A stretch of DNA of 64,000 nucleotides from Bacteriovoracaceae bacterium UBA6153 (GTDB taxonomy: Bacteria; Bdellovibrionota; Bacteriovoracia; Bacteriovoracales; Bacteriovoracaceae), in assembly GCA_002428265.1 (NCBI GenBank), contig DIUR01000023.1:124001-188000 (forward strand), in the 5' to 3' direction. How positions within the stretch are numbered: position 1 is the first letter of the stretch; every line of letters begins with the position of its first letter. A program made the position numbers and the translations under genes. Below are positions 24,170 to 33,058 of the stretch, in pieces. The notes under the pieces are model-generated. The model was not told the DNA's origin. It worked only from the letters and a program-made list of their open reading frames with translations, and did not search any database.

Positions 24170-24400
24170 ATGGCTCAAGATCCACAATCAGCAATTACTG
24201 TTATGATCGACGAAAGATCTGGTGTAGAGCGTTCTTTGAAGAAATTCAAAAGAATGTGTGAATCATTTGGGGTTGTACGCGAATACCGTAAACGCCAAGA
24301 GTACAAAAAACCTTCTGTAAAGCATAAGGAAAAAACCGAAGCAGCAGATAAGAGAAGAAAGAAAACAGCAATGAAATCTACTAGAGTTTCAAAGTACTAG
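24170..24400 (+). CDS. rpsU: Ribosomal protein bS21
   Basis: 76 residues, highly basic, with the bS21 core SVERSLKKFKRMCESFGVVREYRKRQEYKKPSVKHKEK style layout (positions 20-60) and a Lys-rich tail. It is part of the 30S platform near the anti-Shine-Dalgarno and helps mRNA recognition. It has a full-strength AGGAGGTGA site. It is monocistronic, with a strong terminator after it. Confidence 0.95.
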   Translation: MAQDPQSAITVMIDERSGVERSLKKFKRMCESFGVVREYRKRQEYKKPSVKHKEKTEAADKRRKKTAMKSTRVSKY

Positions 24401-24415
24401 TTTACTTTAAAAACT

Positions 24416-24442
24416 AAGGCCTCGAATGAGGCCTTTTTTTTT
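24416..24442 (+). terminator. intrinsic terminator of rpsU
   Basis: AAGGCCTC pairs with GAGGCCTT around a GAAT tetraloop and is followed by nine T residues. It lies 16 bp after the rpsU stop codon. Confidence 0.9.
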
Positions 24443-24468
24443 GCCCGAAATTTTACTATGGAGTTGTT

Positions 24469-24744
24469 ATGAATTTAGAATCCATCAATGAAATACTAAA
24501 AGATCTTAAAGACTGGTCGTATGATCAGGAGTCAAAGTCTCTCGTTAAAACTTTTCCATTCAAAACTTATACAAAAAATATTGCTTTCGTTAATGCTGTT
24601 GCGTGGATTGCTAATAAGCTCAATCATCATCCGGATTTAGAAGTCTCATTCAATAAGTGTGTTGTTAAAATTACAACTCATGATGAAGGTGGAATTACTG
24701 AAAAGGATTTTGAATTAGCGGTACAGATCGAAAAATTATTTTAG
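24469..24744 (+). CDS. phhB: Pterin-4a-carbinolamine dehydratase
   Basis: 91 residues, normal for this family. The active-site run NKLNHHPDLEVSFNKCVVKITTHD (about residues 48-71) contains the catalytic His-His-Pro. It dehydrates the 4a-hydroxytetrahydropterin formed by aromatic amino-acid hydroxylases. The matching phenylalanine hydroxylase is 4 kb away at 29009-29797. GGAG precedes the ATG. The 3' end overlaps the convergent TolC-like gene by 9 bp. Confidence 0.9.
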   Translation: MNLESINEILKDLKDWSYDQESKSLVKTFPFKTYTKNIAFVNAVAWIANKLNHHPDLEVSFNKCVVKITTHDEGGITEKDFELAVQIEKLF

Positions 24745-26040
24745 AGTGGGATCAAGCTCAACGCCCATCTCATAAGACAGCTCTGCTAAACGCATTTCAT
24801 AATTATAAATAGACTCAACGAACTGTTGGTAGATAGAAGCTTTCATCGTATAAGACTCAATAACGTCTTTAGCTGGAGTAATCCCCAGGGCCACACCCGA
24901 AGCAACATTATTTAAAAGCTTCTTTGAAGACTTATAAGTTTTTTCCAGCTCAATTGCTTTTTGTTCTGCTTCTTTTAAATCCAGATAAATTTTTTCAATT
25001 TGAATCGGAAGATTTTTTACCGCAAAGGCCTGCTGAACTTTAATAGATTCTAGGTCTATGTTGGCGGCGCTGACGTTGCTGGACTTAACACCGAAGTCGA
25101 TATCCCAGATGAGTCCAATACCAACAGAGAGGTCTGAGCGGTTGTATGGATCGTAAGCAAACTTTGAAGTCTGTTTTGTCGCTTTTGCCGTATGTCTCCA
25201 GTCAAATGAAGAGAAAATTCCAAAGACCGGAAGTTGAGATTTTTTTTCGCTACTTAAGAATGCACTTTTAGCATCGACTCCAAGATTGGCTCTTTTTAAA
25301 TCGATATTGGAATTTCCTAAATCACTTAGGAGAGTCTCTAAAGTTGGAATAGATCTTTGATTGAACTCAATCCAGTCTTGTTCAATTTTAGGTTCTGATT
25401 CCTGGGTGATAAATTTTAATCCTAAAATTCCCTGGGCCATACCTTTTTCAATCTCGTACTTTTTTACCTGAGCAAGAGACCTGAAGAGCGCAAGCTTAGT
25501 CATGTCTTCGTTTGAACTCTTTTTATTTTTTGACTCTTTTAAATCATGAAGAACATCGTCCAGATCTTTTAATGTAGAGCCTGCAAATTCATTAAGGCTA
25601 GCTGCATACTGAAAGCCGTAATAGTACTCTTTCATTTTTTTAATGATTAAGAGCTGCTTCTTTTTTACATCGAGCTCTTTTACTTTTAGGTTTCCATCGG
25701 CAGCTTTTTGAAGGTCTGCTTGACGGTTAAAAGCAAAGAGAGGAATTTTTAAATCGATTTGTGCCAGATAAGTAACAGTGTCGATGCGGTCTGATTCGCT
25801 TGATGAAACGGCATTTCCTTGCGAACTTTTATTGGGACCAAGGCCAGATAGGATAGAGAGTTTTGGTCTTGTCTCGCCATCAATTCTCTCAAAGAGAGTG
25901 TGGGCCTTTTGAACTTCAAATTGCTCAATCTGAACTTCTGGGTGAACTTTCGCTAGCTCAATTAACTCTTTAAGTTCATACGACTTCGCGTGAAGCATAG
26001 TTGAAGTTAAGAGTAGTGTAAGTGCGATCGCTTTTTTCAT
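24736..26040 (-). CDS. TolC-family outer-membrane efflux protein
   Basis: 434 residues with a signal peptide (KKAIALTLLLTSTMLHA). Long alpha-helical hairpins and two repeated halves (each with a helix-rich stretch ending in ELEK-type heptads) fit the trimeric TolC/OEP barrel-tunnel. It starts 1 bp after the MlaC-like gene's stop and is divergent from an RND exporter, so the three probably act together. Cargo is likely a lipid or drug-like compound. Confidence 0.85.
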   Translation of the reverse strand: MKKAIALTLLLTSTMLHAKSYELKELIELAKVHPEVQIEQFEVQKAHTLFERIDGETRPKLSILSGLGPNKSSQGNAVSSSESDRIDTVTYLAQIDLKIPLFAFNRQADLQKAADGNLKVKELDVKKKQLLIIKKMKEYYYGFQYAASLNEFAGSTLKDLDDVLHDLKESKNKKSSNEDMTKLALFRSLAQVKKYEIEKGMAQGILGLKFITQESEPKIEQDWIEFNQRSIPTLETLLSDLGNSNIDLKRANLGVDAKSAFLSSEKKSQLPVFGIFSSFDWRHTAKATKQTSKFAYDPYNRSDLSVGIGLIWDIDFGVKSSNVSAANIDLESIKVQQAFAVKNLPIQIEKIYLDLKEAEQKAIELEKTYKSSKKLLNNVASGVALGITPAKDVIESYTMKASIYQQFVESIYNYEMRLAELSYEMGVELDPTLK

Positions 26041-26612
26041 TATACTTTTTTGTTCAAGGCCTTTACACGGTTGTTAAGAAGTTCTTTAACTCCACTCCAG
26101 CCTTTTTCTTTAAGAGTTTTGCTCATTTTTTCATTGATGGTTTTAACCCATGACTCTTCATCGATAGACAGGTCGATAATTTTCCAGCTTGAACCAGTCT
26201 TGATCAAAGAGTAACTAACATCGGTTTTCTCGCCACGCTTAGAAACAGTAGACGGCACAGTTGCTTTATTTTCATCGATCAGAGTGTTTCTATAAGTAAT
26301 CTTCACCCCACGAAGGAATTCAGGAGCTTTTGGATAAACAGTTTTTGTGATGATTTCTTTAATACTGTCCTCAAACCATTTTAAATCGGCAGGAGTTCTT
26401 TTGCTGGCCTCTGCTCCAAGAATGTTTAGAGACATTTGGCGGAAATCAAAGTTTGAATCCAGTTCATTTTTCAACTGAGGATTTGATAGAGGATTTTCTT
26501 TTTGAGCTAGTACAAAAACGTTTTGAATCATTGCTTCAGGTGCTTTTTCAGAAGCCGTTTGGGCTTTGACGAACACAGGAAGTAACAGTAAAAGAGTGAC
26601 AATAAACTTCAT
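26040..26612 (-). CDS. MlaC/Ttg2D-like periplasmic lipid-binding protein
   Basis: 190 residues with a signal peptide (MKFIVTLLLLLPVFVKA). The mature part follows the Ttg2D/MlaC plan: N-terminal helices (FDFRQMSLNILG), a sheet with VKITYRNTLI and KTDVSYSLIKTGSSWKIIDLSIDEESW, then a C-terminal helix. MlaC ferries phospholipids between membranes. No MlaE/F/D genes are nearby; instead it neighbours TolC-like and RND genes, as in hopanoid-export loci. Role inferred. Confidence 0.75.
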   Translation of the reverse strand: MKFIVTLLLLLPVFVKAQTASEKAPEAMIQNVFVLAQKENPLSNPQLKNELDSNFDFRQMSLNILGAEASKRTPADLKWFEDSIKEIITKTVYPKAPEFLRGVKITYRNTLIDENKATVPSTVSKRGEKTDVSYSLIKTGSSWKIIDLSIDEESWVKTINEKMSKTLKEKGWSGVKELLNNRVKALNKKV

Positions 26613-26671
26613 ACTCAGTCCCGATCATTTAGTGATAAATTTAGGGTCAATATAAAAACAAACGGGTGCCA

Positions 26672-29008
26672 ATGTCTATCTTAAAGTGGAATCTAAAGAA
26701 TATTTATATCCTGCCTGTAATCGCACTGATATTCAGTATTTGGGGAGCTCTGCAGGCCCCAAAATTGAAAGTAAATATGGATCTTACGGGGCTCCTTTCT
26801 GATACCAACCCCGCAGTGGTGGAAATGAATCACGTTTCGGAAATGGTTGGGGGCGGAGGCTACCTGATTGCCCTAGTGGGTCCCATGGCCTCTCCTGAGA
26901 AAGTTCTCCCTAAAATGACCCAAGCGCTTAAATCTGTCCCCCATATTAAGTACTCTTATTTTGAAAGAGAGACCTATTCTCTGAAAGACAAGGCGCTTTT
27001 TTTAATCAGCAAAAAAGAGTTCAAACAAATGAGCACCCATGCTCAAGTCTTGTTGTCAGATGAGTCAGTGGATTCTACCGGCCTTGATCTTTTCGGCGAT
27101 GGAGATAAAACAGAAGATATCAGTGAAGCAAAAAAATTCTTCAGTGATTTAAAAACCAAAATTCCTCAGGACAGATTCTTTTTATCGCAGGATAAACTCT
27201 ATGCGATGCTTTTAATTAAGCCTGATTTTGGCTCTACTGATCTTGAATCATCAGAAGCACTAGTGGAGAAAGTAGAAGAGGCGATGAAAAAAATTGATGG
27301 GGGAAAAATTCCTTATCAATTGAGTGGCCGCTACGTAGAAAAAATTCAGGATAAAGAGCAGTTTGATAAAGACATTGCTAAAACATCTCTTATCTCAACA
27401 GTTCTTCTTATTATCGTTTTATTCTTAGGATTAGGAACGATGAGAGCAGGCTGGTTTACTCTCTTTGGAGTTTTCATGGCCATGGGACAGACGGTTGGTC
27501 TGGCCTATCTATTTGTTGGGAGAATTAATATTCTCACGGGATTCTTGCTAGCGATTTTGTCGGGGCTTGGATCTGAGTATGGAATCCATTTTGTCAGAAG
27601 ATATATTAAAGAAAGACAGGATGGAAAAAATCAAAGTGATGCGATTGAAGAAACCTACCTGGTAATGGGCAGAGCTCTTTTTTCAGCGGCACTCACTTCT
27701 GCTTGTGCCTTTTTTATTCTTTCTATTTCTGATTTCAGAGGGTTCTCAGAGCTAGGAATTATCGCAGGAATGGGAGTTGTTTGTATTTATTTTACATTCA
27801 TGTGTATTTTTCCATTGGGAGCAAGGATTCTTCCTCACAAAAGAGAAGGGCATATTCAAGAAAAAGTCTCACGTTTCTTTTATGCATATCCTTTTAAAAC
27901 CCGCCATGCGGCCTGGTGTCTCATTCTTATTCCGATTTTAGGTTTTGGTATTTACCGCGCTTATTTTGAATTTGATTTTGAAAGACTTCACAATTTTTCT
28001 AAAAAAACTCAGGAAGTTAATCAACTCACAGATGATCTATACGGAAGAGCGATTACTCCTTCAGCTATTTTGACCAGAGGACCAGAGCAGGTTCAAGAGC
28101 TGGAGTCATGGCTTAAGAGTGATGAAAATGAAGCGGTCATTGATCAGGTTATTTCTTATCAGACACTGGTTCCCGATGACATGCAAAACAGATACGGCAG
28201 GATTCAAAAAATCCGCAATAAGCTCAATGACTTTTCTCCAAAAGAAATTGAAGAAAAGACCGGACTTAAATATGAGCAGATTCAAAAGTGGCTTACGACC
28301 TCACCATATGGTGATGAGCTTATTCCACAATCGCTAGCTGAAAACTTTGGTAAAGATAAAAACATTATTTTAGTTTTTCCAAAAGAGCGTCAGGGAACTT
28401 ACGATAATATCAATCGCTACGCTGAAGTGCTCTTAAAAGCTAAAAAACTTTTTCCAGGAATGGAAGTAGGTTCAGATACGCTGGTCTTTTCTGCGATTTT
28501 AAATCACATCATTGAAGATGGAAAAATTGTTTTAATTCTTTTCCTAGTTGGTGCTTTTTTTGTGTTCTGGCCGGACTTTAAGAGCTTCAGGCACGCGATG
28601 ATTTTAGAAGGCCAGCTGGTTATTGGCTGCCTTTTTTTGATTGCCTTGATGGGTCTTGTAAATGAGCCTTTTACTATTTTAAACGTGGCCATCATTCCGG
28701 CAGTTCTCGCCGCGGGAATTGATATGGGCGTGCACCAGATTCACAATGAGCTTGAGCATAAAAATGAGCCGCTTCATCAGCCTAAAAAAAGAGGAGAGGC
28801 CCTCTCCGCAGCTAAGAGAATTTCAGGGCCTGTTCATCTTGGAATGTTGACATCTATTTGTGGCTTCGGAGCACTGTTATTTGCTGATGCAAAAATGCTC
28901 AATGGAATTGGGTGGATTTCTATCATTGGCCAGTTATCGATGTATCTGGTTTGTATGATTTTATTTCCGATGCTCAAAGACTATATTTATTCATTTAAAT
29001 CAAAATAA
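26672..29008 (+). CDS. RND superfamily (MMPL/HpnN-like) exporter
   Basis: 778 residues with 12 predicted membrane helices: one, a periplasmic loop (about 45-230), five, a second loop (about 420-600), then six. The motifs SGLGSEYGIHFVRRY and AAGIDMGVHQIHNELEHK fall in helices 4 and 10, where RND proton-relay Asp/Glu residues lie. Length and layout match hydrophobe/hopanoid transporter HpnN-type proteins rather than AcrB. ATG at 26672 is used. It is divergent from the MlaC/TolC pair and abuts phhA with no gap. Confidence 0.85.
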   Translation: MSILKWNLKNIYILPVIALIFSIWGALQAPKLKVNMDLTGLLSDTNPAVVEMNHVSEMVGGGGYLIALVGPMASPEKVLPKMTQALKSVPHIKYSYFERETYSLKDKALFLISKKEFKQMSTHAQVLLSDESVDSTGLDLFGDGDKTEDISEAKKFFSDLKTKIPQDRFFLSQDKLYAMLLIKPDFGSTDLESSEALVEKVEEAMKKIDGGKIPYQLSGRYVEKIQDKEQFDKDIAKTSLISTVLLIIVLFLGLGTMRAGWFTLFGVFMAMGQTVGLAYLFVGRINILTGFLLAILSGLGSEYGIHFVRRYIKERQDGKNQSDAIEETYLVMGRALFSAALTSACAFFILSISDFRGFSELGIIAGMGVVCIYFTFMCIFPLGARILPHKREGHIQEKVSRFFYAYPFKTRHAAWCLILIPILGFGIYRAYFEFDFERLHNFSKKTQEVNQLTDDLYGRAITPSAILTRGPEQVQELESWLKSDENEAVIDQVISYQTLVPDDMQNRYGRIQKIRNKLNDFSPKEIEEKTGLKYEQIQKWLTTSPYGDELIPQSLAENFGKDKNIILVFPKERQGTYDNINRYAEVLLKAKKLFPGMEVGSDTLVFSAILNHIIEDGKIVLILFLVGAFFVFWPDFKSFRHAMILEGQLVIGCLFLIALMGLVNEPFTILNVAIIPAVLAAGIDMGVHQIHNELEHKNEPLHQPKKRGEALSAAKRISGPVHLGMLTSICGFGALLFADAKMLNGIGWISIIGQLSMYLVCMILFPMLKDYIYSFKSK

Positions 29009-29797
29009 TTATTTTTTCTTACGTTCAAATTTGGCAGGAAAATCCGGTAACAAAAAGGATTCTTCTGCCATCTTGAGAGGATCTTTTGAGATCAATTTAA
29101 ATAGATCTTCAAAACTCTCAATCACAAAATAAACTGGCTGAAGGATATCAATTCTAAAAGGCGTTCTAAGAGCGTCCATTGGGTCGAGGTTTCTTCGCTC
29201 GGGGATATCACTTTCTACCGAGTAGATGACTTCTGATTTACTGGAAAGAATCCCACCACCATAAGCTTTAATCTGATTGTCTTCACGGATGAGACCAAAC
29301 TCAATCGTAAACCAGAATAAACGGAACATTCTCATTTGGGTTTTTCTATCTGCTTTCAAAGCAAGACGCCCATACTGGTGCATGAACTCAGCATAAGGAG
29401 CATTGGTTAAAAGGGGACAGTGTCCAAAGAGTTCGTGGAAAACATCTGGCTCTTCTATGTAGTCAATCTCTTCTGGAATCCTGATAAAGTTAGCTGCGGG
29501 AAATCTTTTTTTAGCTAGCAATGAAAAAAACATTTCTGGTTGGATAAGAGCGGGAACAGGCTCAACTCCCCAGCCCGTGATGTTTGATAAAATTTCTGTC
29601 ACTTCCAAATGTTGAGGAATGACGTCTTTAAAATTTAAAATCTCAACACCTTTTAAATACTCTTTTGAAGCGCGAGTTTTTACCAGTTCTTTTTGTCTTT
29701 TAAGAAGAAAGGCCCAGGTATCGTTTTCAGTCTGACTGTAATGGGCATTGCCGTGCTCATCTAGGGGAATTGAGTGATAGACGTGCTTTTTTTTCAT
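29009..29797 (-). CDS. phhA: Phenylalanine 4-monooxygenase
   Basis: 262 residues, bacterial single-domain length. The iron site is visible as PDVFHELFGHCPLL (His121, His126) with Glu166 in FTIEFGLI, the 2-His-1-carboxylate triad. It oxidises Phe to Tyr with tetrahydropterin and O2. The cofactor would be recycled by the pterin dehydratase at 24469-24744; FolE and a PTPS-like enzyme lie at 54.7-55.8 kb. It overlaps the upstream SRPBCC gene by 4 bp. Confidence 0.93.
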   Translation of the reverse strand: MKKKHVYHSIPLDEHGNAHYSQTENDTWAFLLKRQKELVKTRASKEYLKGVEILNFKDVIPQHLEVTEILSNITGWGVEPVPALIQPEMFFSLLAKKRFPAANFIRIPEEIDYIEEPDVFHELFGHCPLLTNAPYAEFMHQYGRLALKADRKTQMRMFRLFWFTIEFGLIREDNQIKAYGGGILSSKSEVIYSVESDIPERRNLDPMDALRTPFRIDILQPVYFVIESFEDLFKLISKDPLKMAEESFLLPDFPAKFERKKK

Positions 29798-30219
29798 GAG
29801 AGTTTCTTCTTGTAAATAGGTCTTCTTAATAAAAACATTGTGTACAAAACTGGAAACATTATTTTATCTAATACTCTATTTCCAGTTGTGTATTCTATAT
29901 CATCGATAACGACACTTGAGTTCTCACCAGTGCGAACAATGCGGTGGATGTGTTTCCAGTTTGAAAGGGGAGCTGGAATAATAGCTCCTCTATCGATAAA
30001 ATAAATTTCATCATCACTTTCAAAAAACTCTGTAATGTGGCTGACCCATCTCTGGCCGTTGATTTTAAGATGAACTTCATCACCTTTTTTGCACCCATCA
30101 AATCGCTCGACAACTAAGTTTACGACAGGCGGTTTGAGGGCAACAAATAAATCCAGGTTAAAGCGCGCGAAGATTTCGCGGAAGTTTCTATTCACTGTGG
30201 TTTTTATTAAAATGTTCAT
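29794..30219 (-). CDS. SRPBCC/START-like small-ligand-binding protein
   Basis: 141 residues. The alternating strand pattern with a start such as IKTTVNRNFREIFARFN, a central KINGQRWVSHITEFFE and final long helix (VLDKIMFPVLYTMFLLRRPIYKKKL) fits the SRPBCC helix-grip fold. No catalytic residues can be identified. It is translationally coupled to phhA (ATGA), which might suggest a pterin- or aromatic-related role, but this is only context. Confidence 0.6.
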   Translation of the reverse strand: MNILIKTTVNRNFREIFARFNLDLFVALKPPVVNLVVERFDGCKKGDEVHLKINGQRWVSHITEFFESDDEIYFIDRGAIIPAPLSNWKHIHRIVRTGENSSVVIDDIEYTTGNRVLDKIMFPVLYTMFLLRRPIYKKKLS

Positions 30220-30348
30220 TCATCTTAATCGGCTATATAGCTGAACTTTCTGAGAGTAATTTAAACTTAAGAGTGGTCTGTTCTTGTCAGGTATTTCTAC
30301 ATTAATTTTTTTTAATCTCACATAAATGTCTTTTTAATGTCTGCGGAC

Positions 30349-30360
30349 GATACTCGTTCT
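30349..30360 (+). promoter_or_regulatory. candidate -10 box giving a leaderless start at 30361
   Basis: GATACT (30349-30354) is followed by exactly 6 nt and the ATG of the small secreted protein. No Shine-Dalgarno is present in the last 12 nt. The -35 region is weak (ATGTCT at 30326-30331). Confidence 0.4.
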
Positions 30361-30600
30361 ATGAAAACGATTTGCATGCTCCTTTTCACCGTTTTTCTGG
30401 CCTTCGCTTTTGGCGAAGATTCAACTCAAAGGGCCTATCCCGGACCAGGGCTACGTGAGTTAGCAAAGAAGAACGAAAAAGTAGATCGTAGCACTAGAGA
30501 CTACCGCAAGGCAAAAGTCGAGTGCTTAAAGAAGAGTGAGAATTTGAAAGGTAAGAAATTAACGGACTGTATTGTTGAATATCAAAAAGAAGCAAAATAA
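30361..30600 (+). CDS. Small secreted protein, function unknown
   Basis: 79 residues from ATG 30361. A signal peptide (KTICMLLFTVFLAFAFG) is followed by a short, strongly charged mature part with a Cys pair (ECLKK and DCIVEYQ). An upstream in-frame ATG at 30337 would put a hydrophilic leader before the signal and is disfavoured. It lies 28 bp before a second small secreted protein with a similar Lys-rich, Cys-pair layout (EACKEHKK, EACVAEK), so the two may be distant paralogues. Confidence 0.65.
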   Translation: MKTICMLLFTVFLAFAFGEDSTQRAYPGPGLRELAKKNEKVDRSTRDYRKAKVECLKKSENLKGKKLTDCIVEYQKEAK

Positions 30601-30628
30601 CTTGCTTCTAATAATCCTAGGGAGTTTT

Positions 30629-30850
30629 ATGAAAAATTTATTAGTAATCGCTATGGCACTTGTTTCTGTATCAGCTTTCGCAACTGACCATGCTGCTGGA
30701 GCAAAAGATGCTCACAAAGCTGCTGTAGAAGCTTGTAAAGAACACAAAAAAGATAAAAAAGCTCTTGAAGCTTGTGTAGCTGAAAAAATGAAAACTACTA
30801 CAACAACTACAACTGTTGAAACAACTACTGAAGCACCAGCTCACAAATAG
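30629..30850 (+). CDS. Small secreted Lys/Thr-rich protein
   Basis: 73 residues. ATG at 30629 has AGGGAG at 6 nt. Signal peptide MKNLLVIAMALVSVSAFA is followed by a helical Lys/Ala segment with two Cys and a low-complexity Thr tail (seven Thr in a row, then VETTTEAPAHK). No family is recognised. A strong terminator follows, so with the preceding gene it forms a two-gene unit ahead of the response regulator. Confidence 0.75.
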   Translation: MKNLLVIAMALVSVSAFATDHAAGAKDAHKAAVEACKEHKKDKKALEACVAEKMKTTTTTTTVETTTEAPAHK

Positions 30851-30879
30851 TCTCCAAATAAATTCTGGACATTATTTAG

Positions 30880-30910
30880 GGGGAACTCATTGAGTTCCCC
30901 TTTTTATTTC
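30880..30910 (+). terminator. intrinsic terminator before the response regulator gene
   Basis: GGGGAACTC pairs with GAGTTCCCC around ATT, followed by TTTTTATTTC. The right arm also contains TTGAGT (30890-30895), which can serve as -35 box for the next gene, so terminator and promoter overlap. Confidence 0.85.
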
Positions 30911-30918
30911 TTTATACT
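30890..30918 (+). promoter_or_regulatory. promoter of the two-component system
   Basis: TTGAGT (30890-30895), 17-bp spacer, TATACT (30913-30918). The ATG at 30929 is only 10 nt beyond the -10, leaving a leader of about 3-4 nt and no room for a Shine-Dalgarno. Confidence 0.55.
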
Positions 30919-30928
30919 CTGAATCGGT

Positions 30929-31597
30929 ATGAGAATTTTAATCGTTGAAGATCAGCCAAAAATGGCAAGTTTTATCAAAAAAGGTCTGGTTGCTCATGGC
31001 TATATGGTGGATATTTCCGAAACGGGAGTGGGCGCTGAAAGCATGGTGGTAGAAACGGAATACGACCTGATTGTTCTCGATGTTAATCTCCCTGATCAAA
31101 ATGGAATGGATACGGCCAGACACTTAAGAAGAGATGGCTGCAGAATGCCGATTCTTATGTTGACTGCTCTTGCGACAACTAAGGATAAAATTCATGGCCT
31201 TGATTCAGGTGCTGATGACTATCTCACCAAGCCTTTTGATTTTGAAGAGCTTCTTGCCCGCATCCGTGCGCTTCTAAGACGAAATAATGCAGCCGAGAGC
31301 TCAAAGCTTCGCTTTGGTGATATCGAGCTGGACCTAGTTCAAAGAAAGGCGACAAGATCTCAGACAGAAGTTAATTTAACGGCCAAAGAGTTTGCTCTAC
31401 TAGAGTATTTTTTAAGAAATCCTGGCAGACCTATTACTCGAGTTGAGATCAGTGAGCACGTCTGGGATGTTAACTTCGATACCAACACTAATATCATTGA
31501 TGTCTACATCAACATGTTAAGAAAAAAAATAGATACGCCCTTTGATAAAAAAATGATCCATACCATGGTCGGATTCGGTTATATCTTAAAAGATTAA
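30929..31597 (+). CDS. OmpR/PhoB-family response regulator
   Basis: 222 residues. REC domain (1-115) with acidic pocket E7/D8, phospho-acceptor Asp51 (LIVLDVNLPD), Thr near ALATTKD and Lys in TKPFDFEEL; winged-helix DNA-binding domain (125-222) with ITRVEISEHVWD and a final GFGYILKD. It pairs with the histidine kinase 3 bp downstream. Target genes are not evident. Confidence 0.93.
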   Translation: MRILIVEDQPKMASFIKKGLVAHGYMVDISETGVGAESMVVETEYDLIVLDVNLPDQNGMDTARHLRRDGCRMPILMLTALATTKDKIHGLDSGADDYLTKPFDFEELLARIRALLRRNNAAESSKLRFGDIELDLVQRKATRSQTEVNLTAKEFALLEYFLRNPGRPITRVEISEHVWDVNFDTNTNIIDVYINMLRKKIDTPFDKKMIHTMVGFGYILKD

Positions 31598-31600
31598 AAT

Positions 31601-33058
31601 ATGTTTTTTCTGGAAAAAATCAGTTTGAAACTGAGGCTCTCTCTTTTGTTTGGCCTCATCTTTACCGGAATGCTCTCTGGCTTTTGTTATATCCTCTATA
31701 CTCAGTTTTCTAAAATACAAATTGCTGAGTTTGACACCAGTCTTTACAACTATACGGTAGACGTTGCAGAGTCTCTTGATATTGATAAATTTGGCGATGT
31801 TGAATTTGATGCCAATATTTTAAAGCTCAATGAAAAAATCCTGCCCTTCACATTAAAAAATAGCTTCATTTCTGTCATGGACGTTAATGGAAACATTATT
31901 GAAACCAGACCGCATTTAAATGTCACTCAAATCCTTCCACTTTCAGAAAGTGTGCTGGCCCGTGTGTTAAAAAATGGTGCAACTTTTTCAACGATGATTC
32001 ATAAACAAGTACCTCATCGAGTGATCAATTATTTGTTACCGGTTCTGCATAAAGAGACACCTCTCATATTGCAAATCAGTGTTCCGGAGACGGATTTTCT
32101 TATTATTAATTTAAATCTAAGAAAATTCTTTTATCTAAGTGTTCCGGTGATGTTAATGATCTCTCTTTTGATCGGATACTTTTTTGTCGGGCGTGCACTT
32201 CGTCCGATGATTGAAATTATCAACAAGACTAAAAAAATTGAAGTCACCAGCCTTGAAGAGAGAGTTCCTGTCCCTCAAAGTAAAGATGAGATTTGGCAAC
32301 TGGCCGATACTATTAATCATCTTTTGAGCAGACTAGATGAAACCTTCAATGCGCAGGAGCGCTTTATTCAGGATGCTTCTCATCAGTTAAAAACTCCTCT
32401 GACGATTATGAAAGGTGAATTGGAAGTTTTTAGTTCACAGAAAAGATCAGAAAAAGAAGTCAGTCATTTTGTGGAAAGTTTAAGCCAGGAAGTTAACTTT
32501 TTAATCAAGCTTGCCAACAATCTTTTAATTCTGGCAAGAGTTGATAGTGGACCGGCCAATCAAACTTTTTCTTTAAACAGATTGGATGAAATCGTGATCT
32601 CGCAAGTGTCAAGATTATCAAAGCTTGCCATGAATAAAAATATTTCAGTACAGGTTGATTTTGATTCTTTTTATCAGGCCAGTGATGAAGAGCTTACTGT
32701 TTTATGTGATAGAGAGTTAATGGGAGTTCTTTTTTATAATCTTATCGAAAATGCCATTAAGTATTCAACAGAGCAATCAACGATTGAGATCAGTGGAGTT
32801 AATACTATTGATAAACTTGTCGTGACCGTGAGTGATGAGGGAGAAGGACTGGATGCCAATATGCTCGAAAAAATCTTTGAAAGATTTTTCAGACAACCTA
32901 GCATTACAAGGGTCGCGCAGGGGAGCGGTTTGGGACTCGCTATCTGTAAAGTCGTGGCCGATTCTGTAGGCGCGCGAATATGGGCCGAAAAAAAACCAGA
33001 GCGTGGATCAAGTTTTTATTTTGAAATACCTAAGCAGCTTTTAAGTAAAAACACTTAA
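31601..33058 (+). CDS. Membrane histidine kinase
   Basis: 485 residues: helix 1 (about 9-32), periplasmic sensor (about 33-170), helix 2 (about 175-195), HAMP linker, HisKA with DASHQLKTPLT (phospho-His), and HATPase with NLIENAIKYS (N box), DEGEG (G1), FERFFRQ (F box) and GSGLGLAI (G2). It phosphorylates the adjacent regulator. The 3' end overlaps the convergent gene by 29 bp and contains a small hairpin (33041-33058). Confidence 0.93.
   Translation: MFFLEKISLKLRLSLLFGLIFTGMLSGFCYILYTQFSKIQIAEFDTSLYNYTVDVAESLDIDKFGDVEFDANILKLNEKILPFTLKNSFISVMDVNGNIIETRPHLNVTQILPLSESVLARVLKNGATFSTMIHKQVPHRVINYLLPVLHKETPLILQISVPETDFLIINLNLRKFFYLSVPVMLMISLLIGYFFVGRALRPMIEIINKTKKIEVTSLEERVPVPQSKDEIWQLADTINHLLSRLDETFNAQERFIQDASHQLKTPLTIMKGELEVFSSQKRSEKEVSHFVESLSQEVNFLIKLANNLLILARVDSGPANQTFSLNRLDEIVISQVSRLSKLAMNKNISVQVDFDSFYQASDEELTVLCDRELMGVLFYNLIENAIKYSTEQSTIEISGVNTIDKLVVTVSDEGEGLDANMLEKIFERFFRQPSITRVAQGSGLGLAICKVVADSVGARIWAEKKPERGSSFYFEIPKQLLSKNT

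Noticed and set aside
30800..30832. ACT-type triplet repeat as a microsatellite or phase-variable tract
   Set aside because: It encodes the Thr tail of the small secreted protein with mixed ACT/ACA codons and is too short and interrupted.
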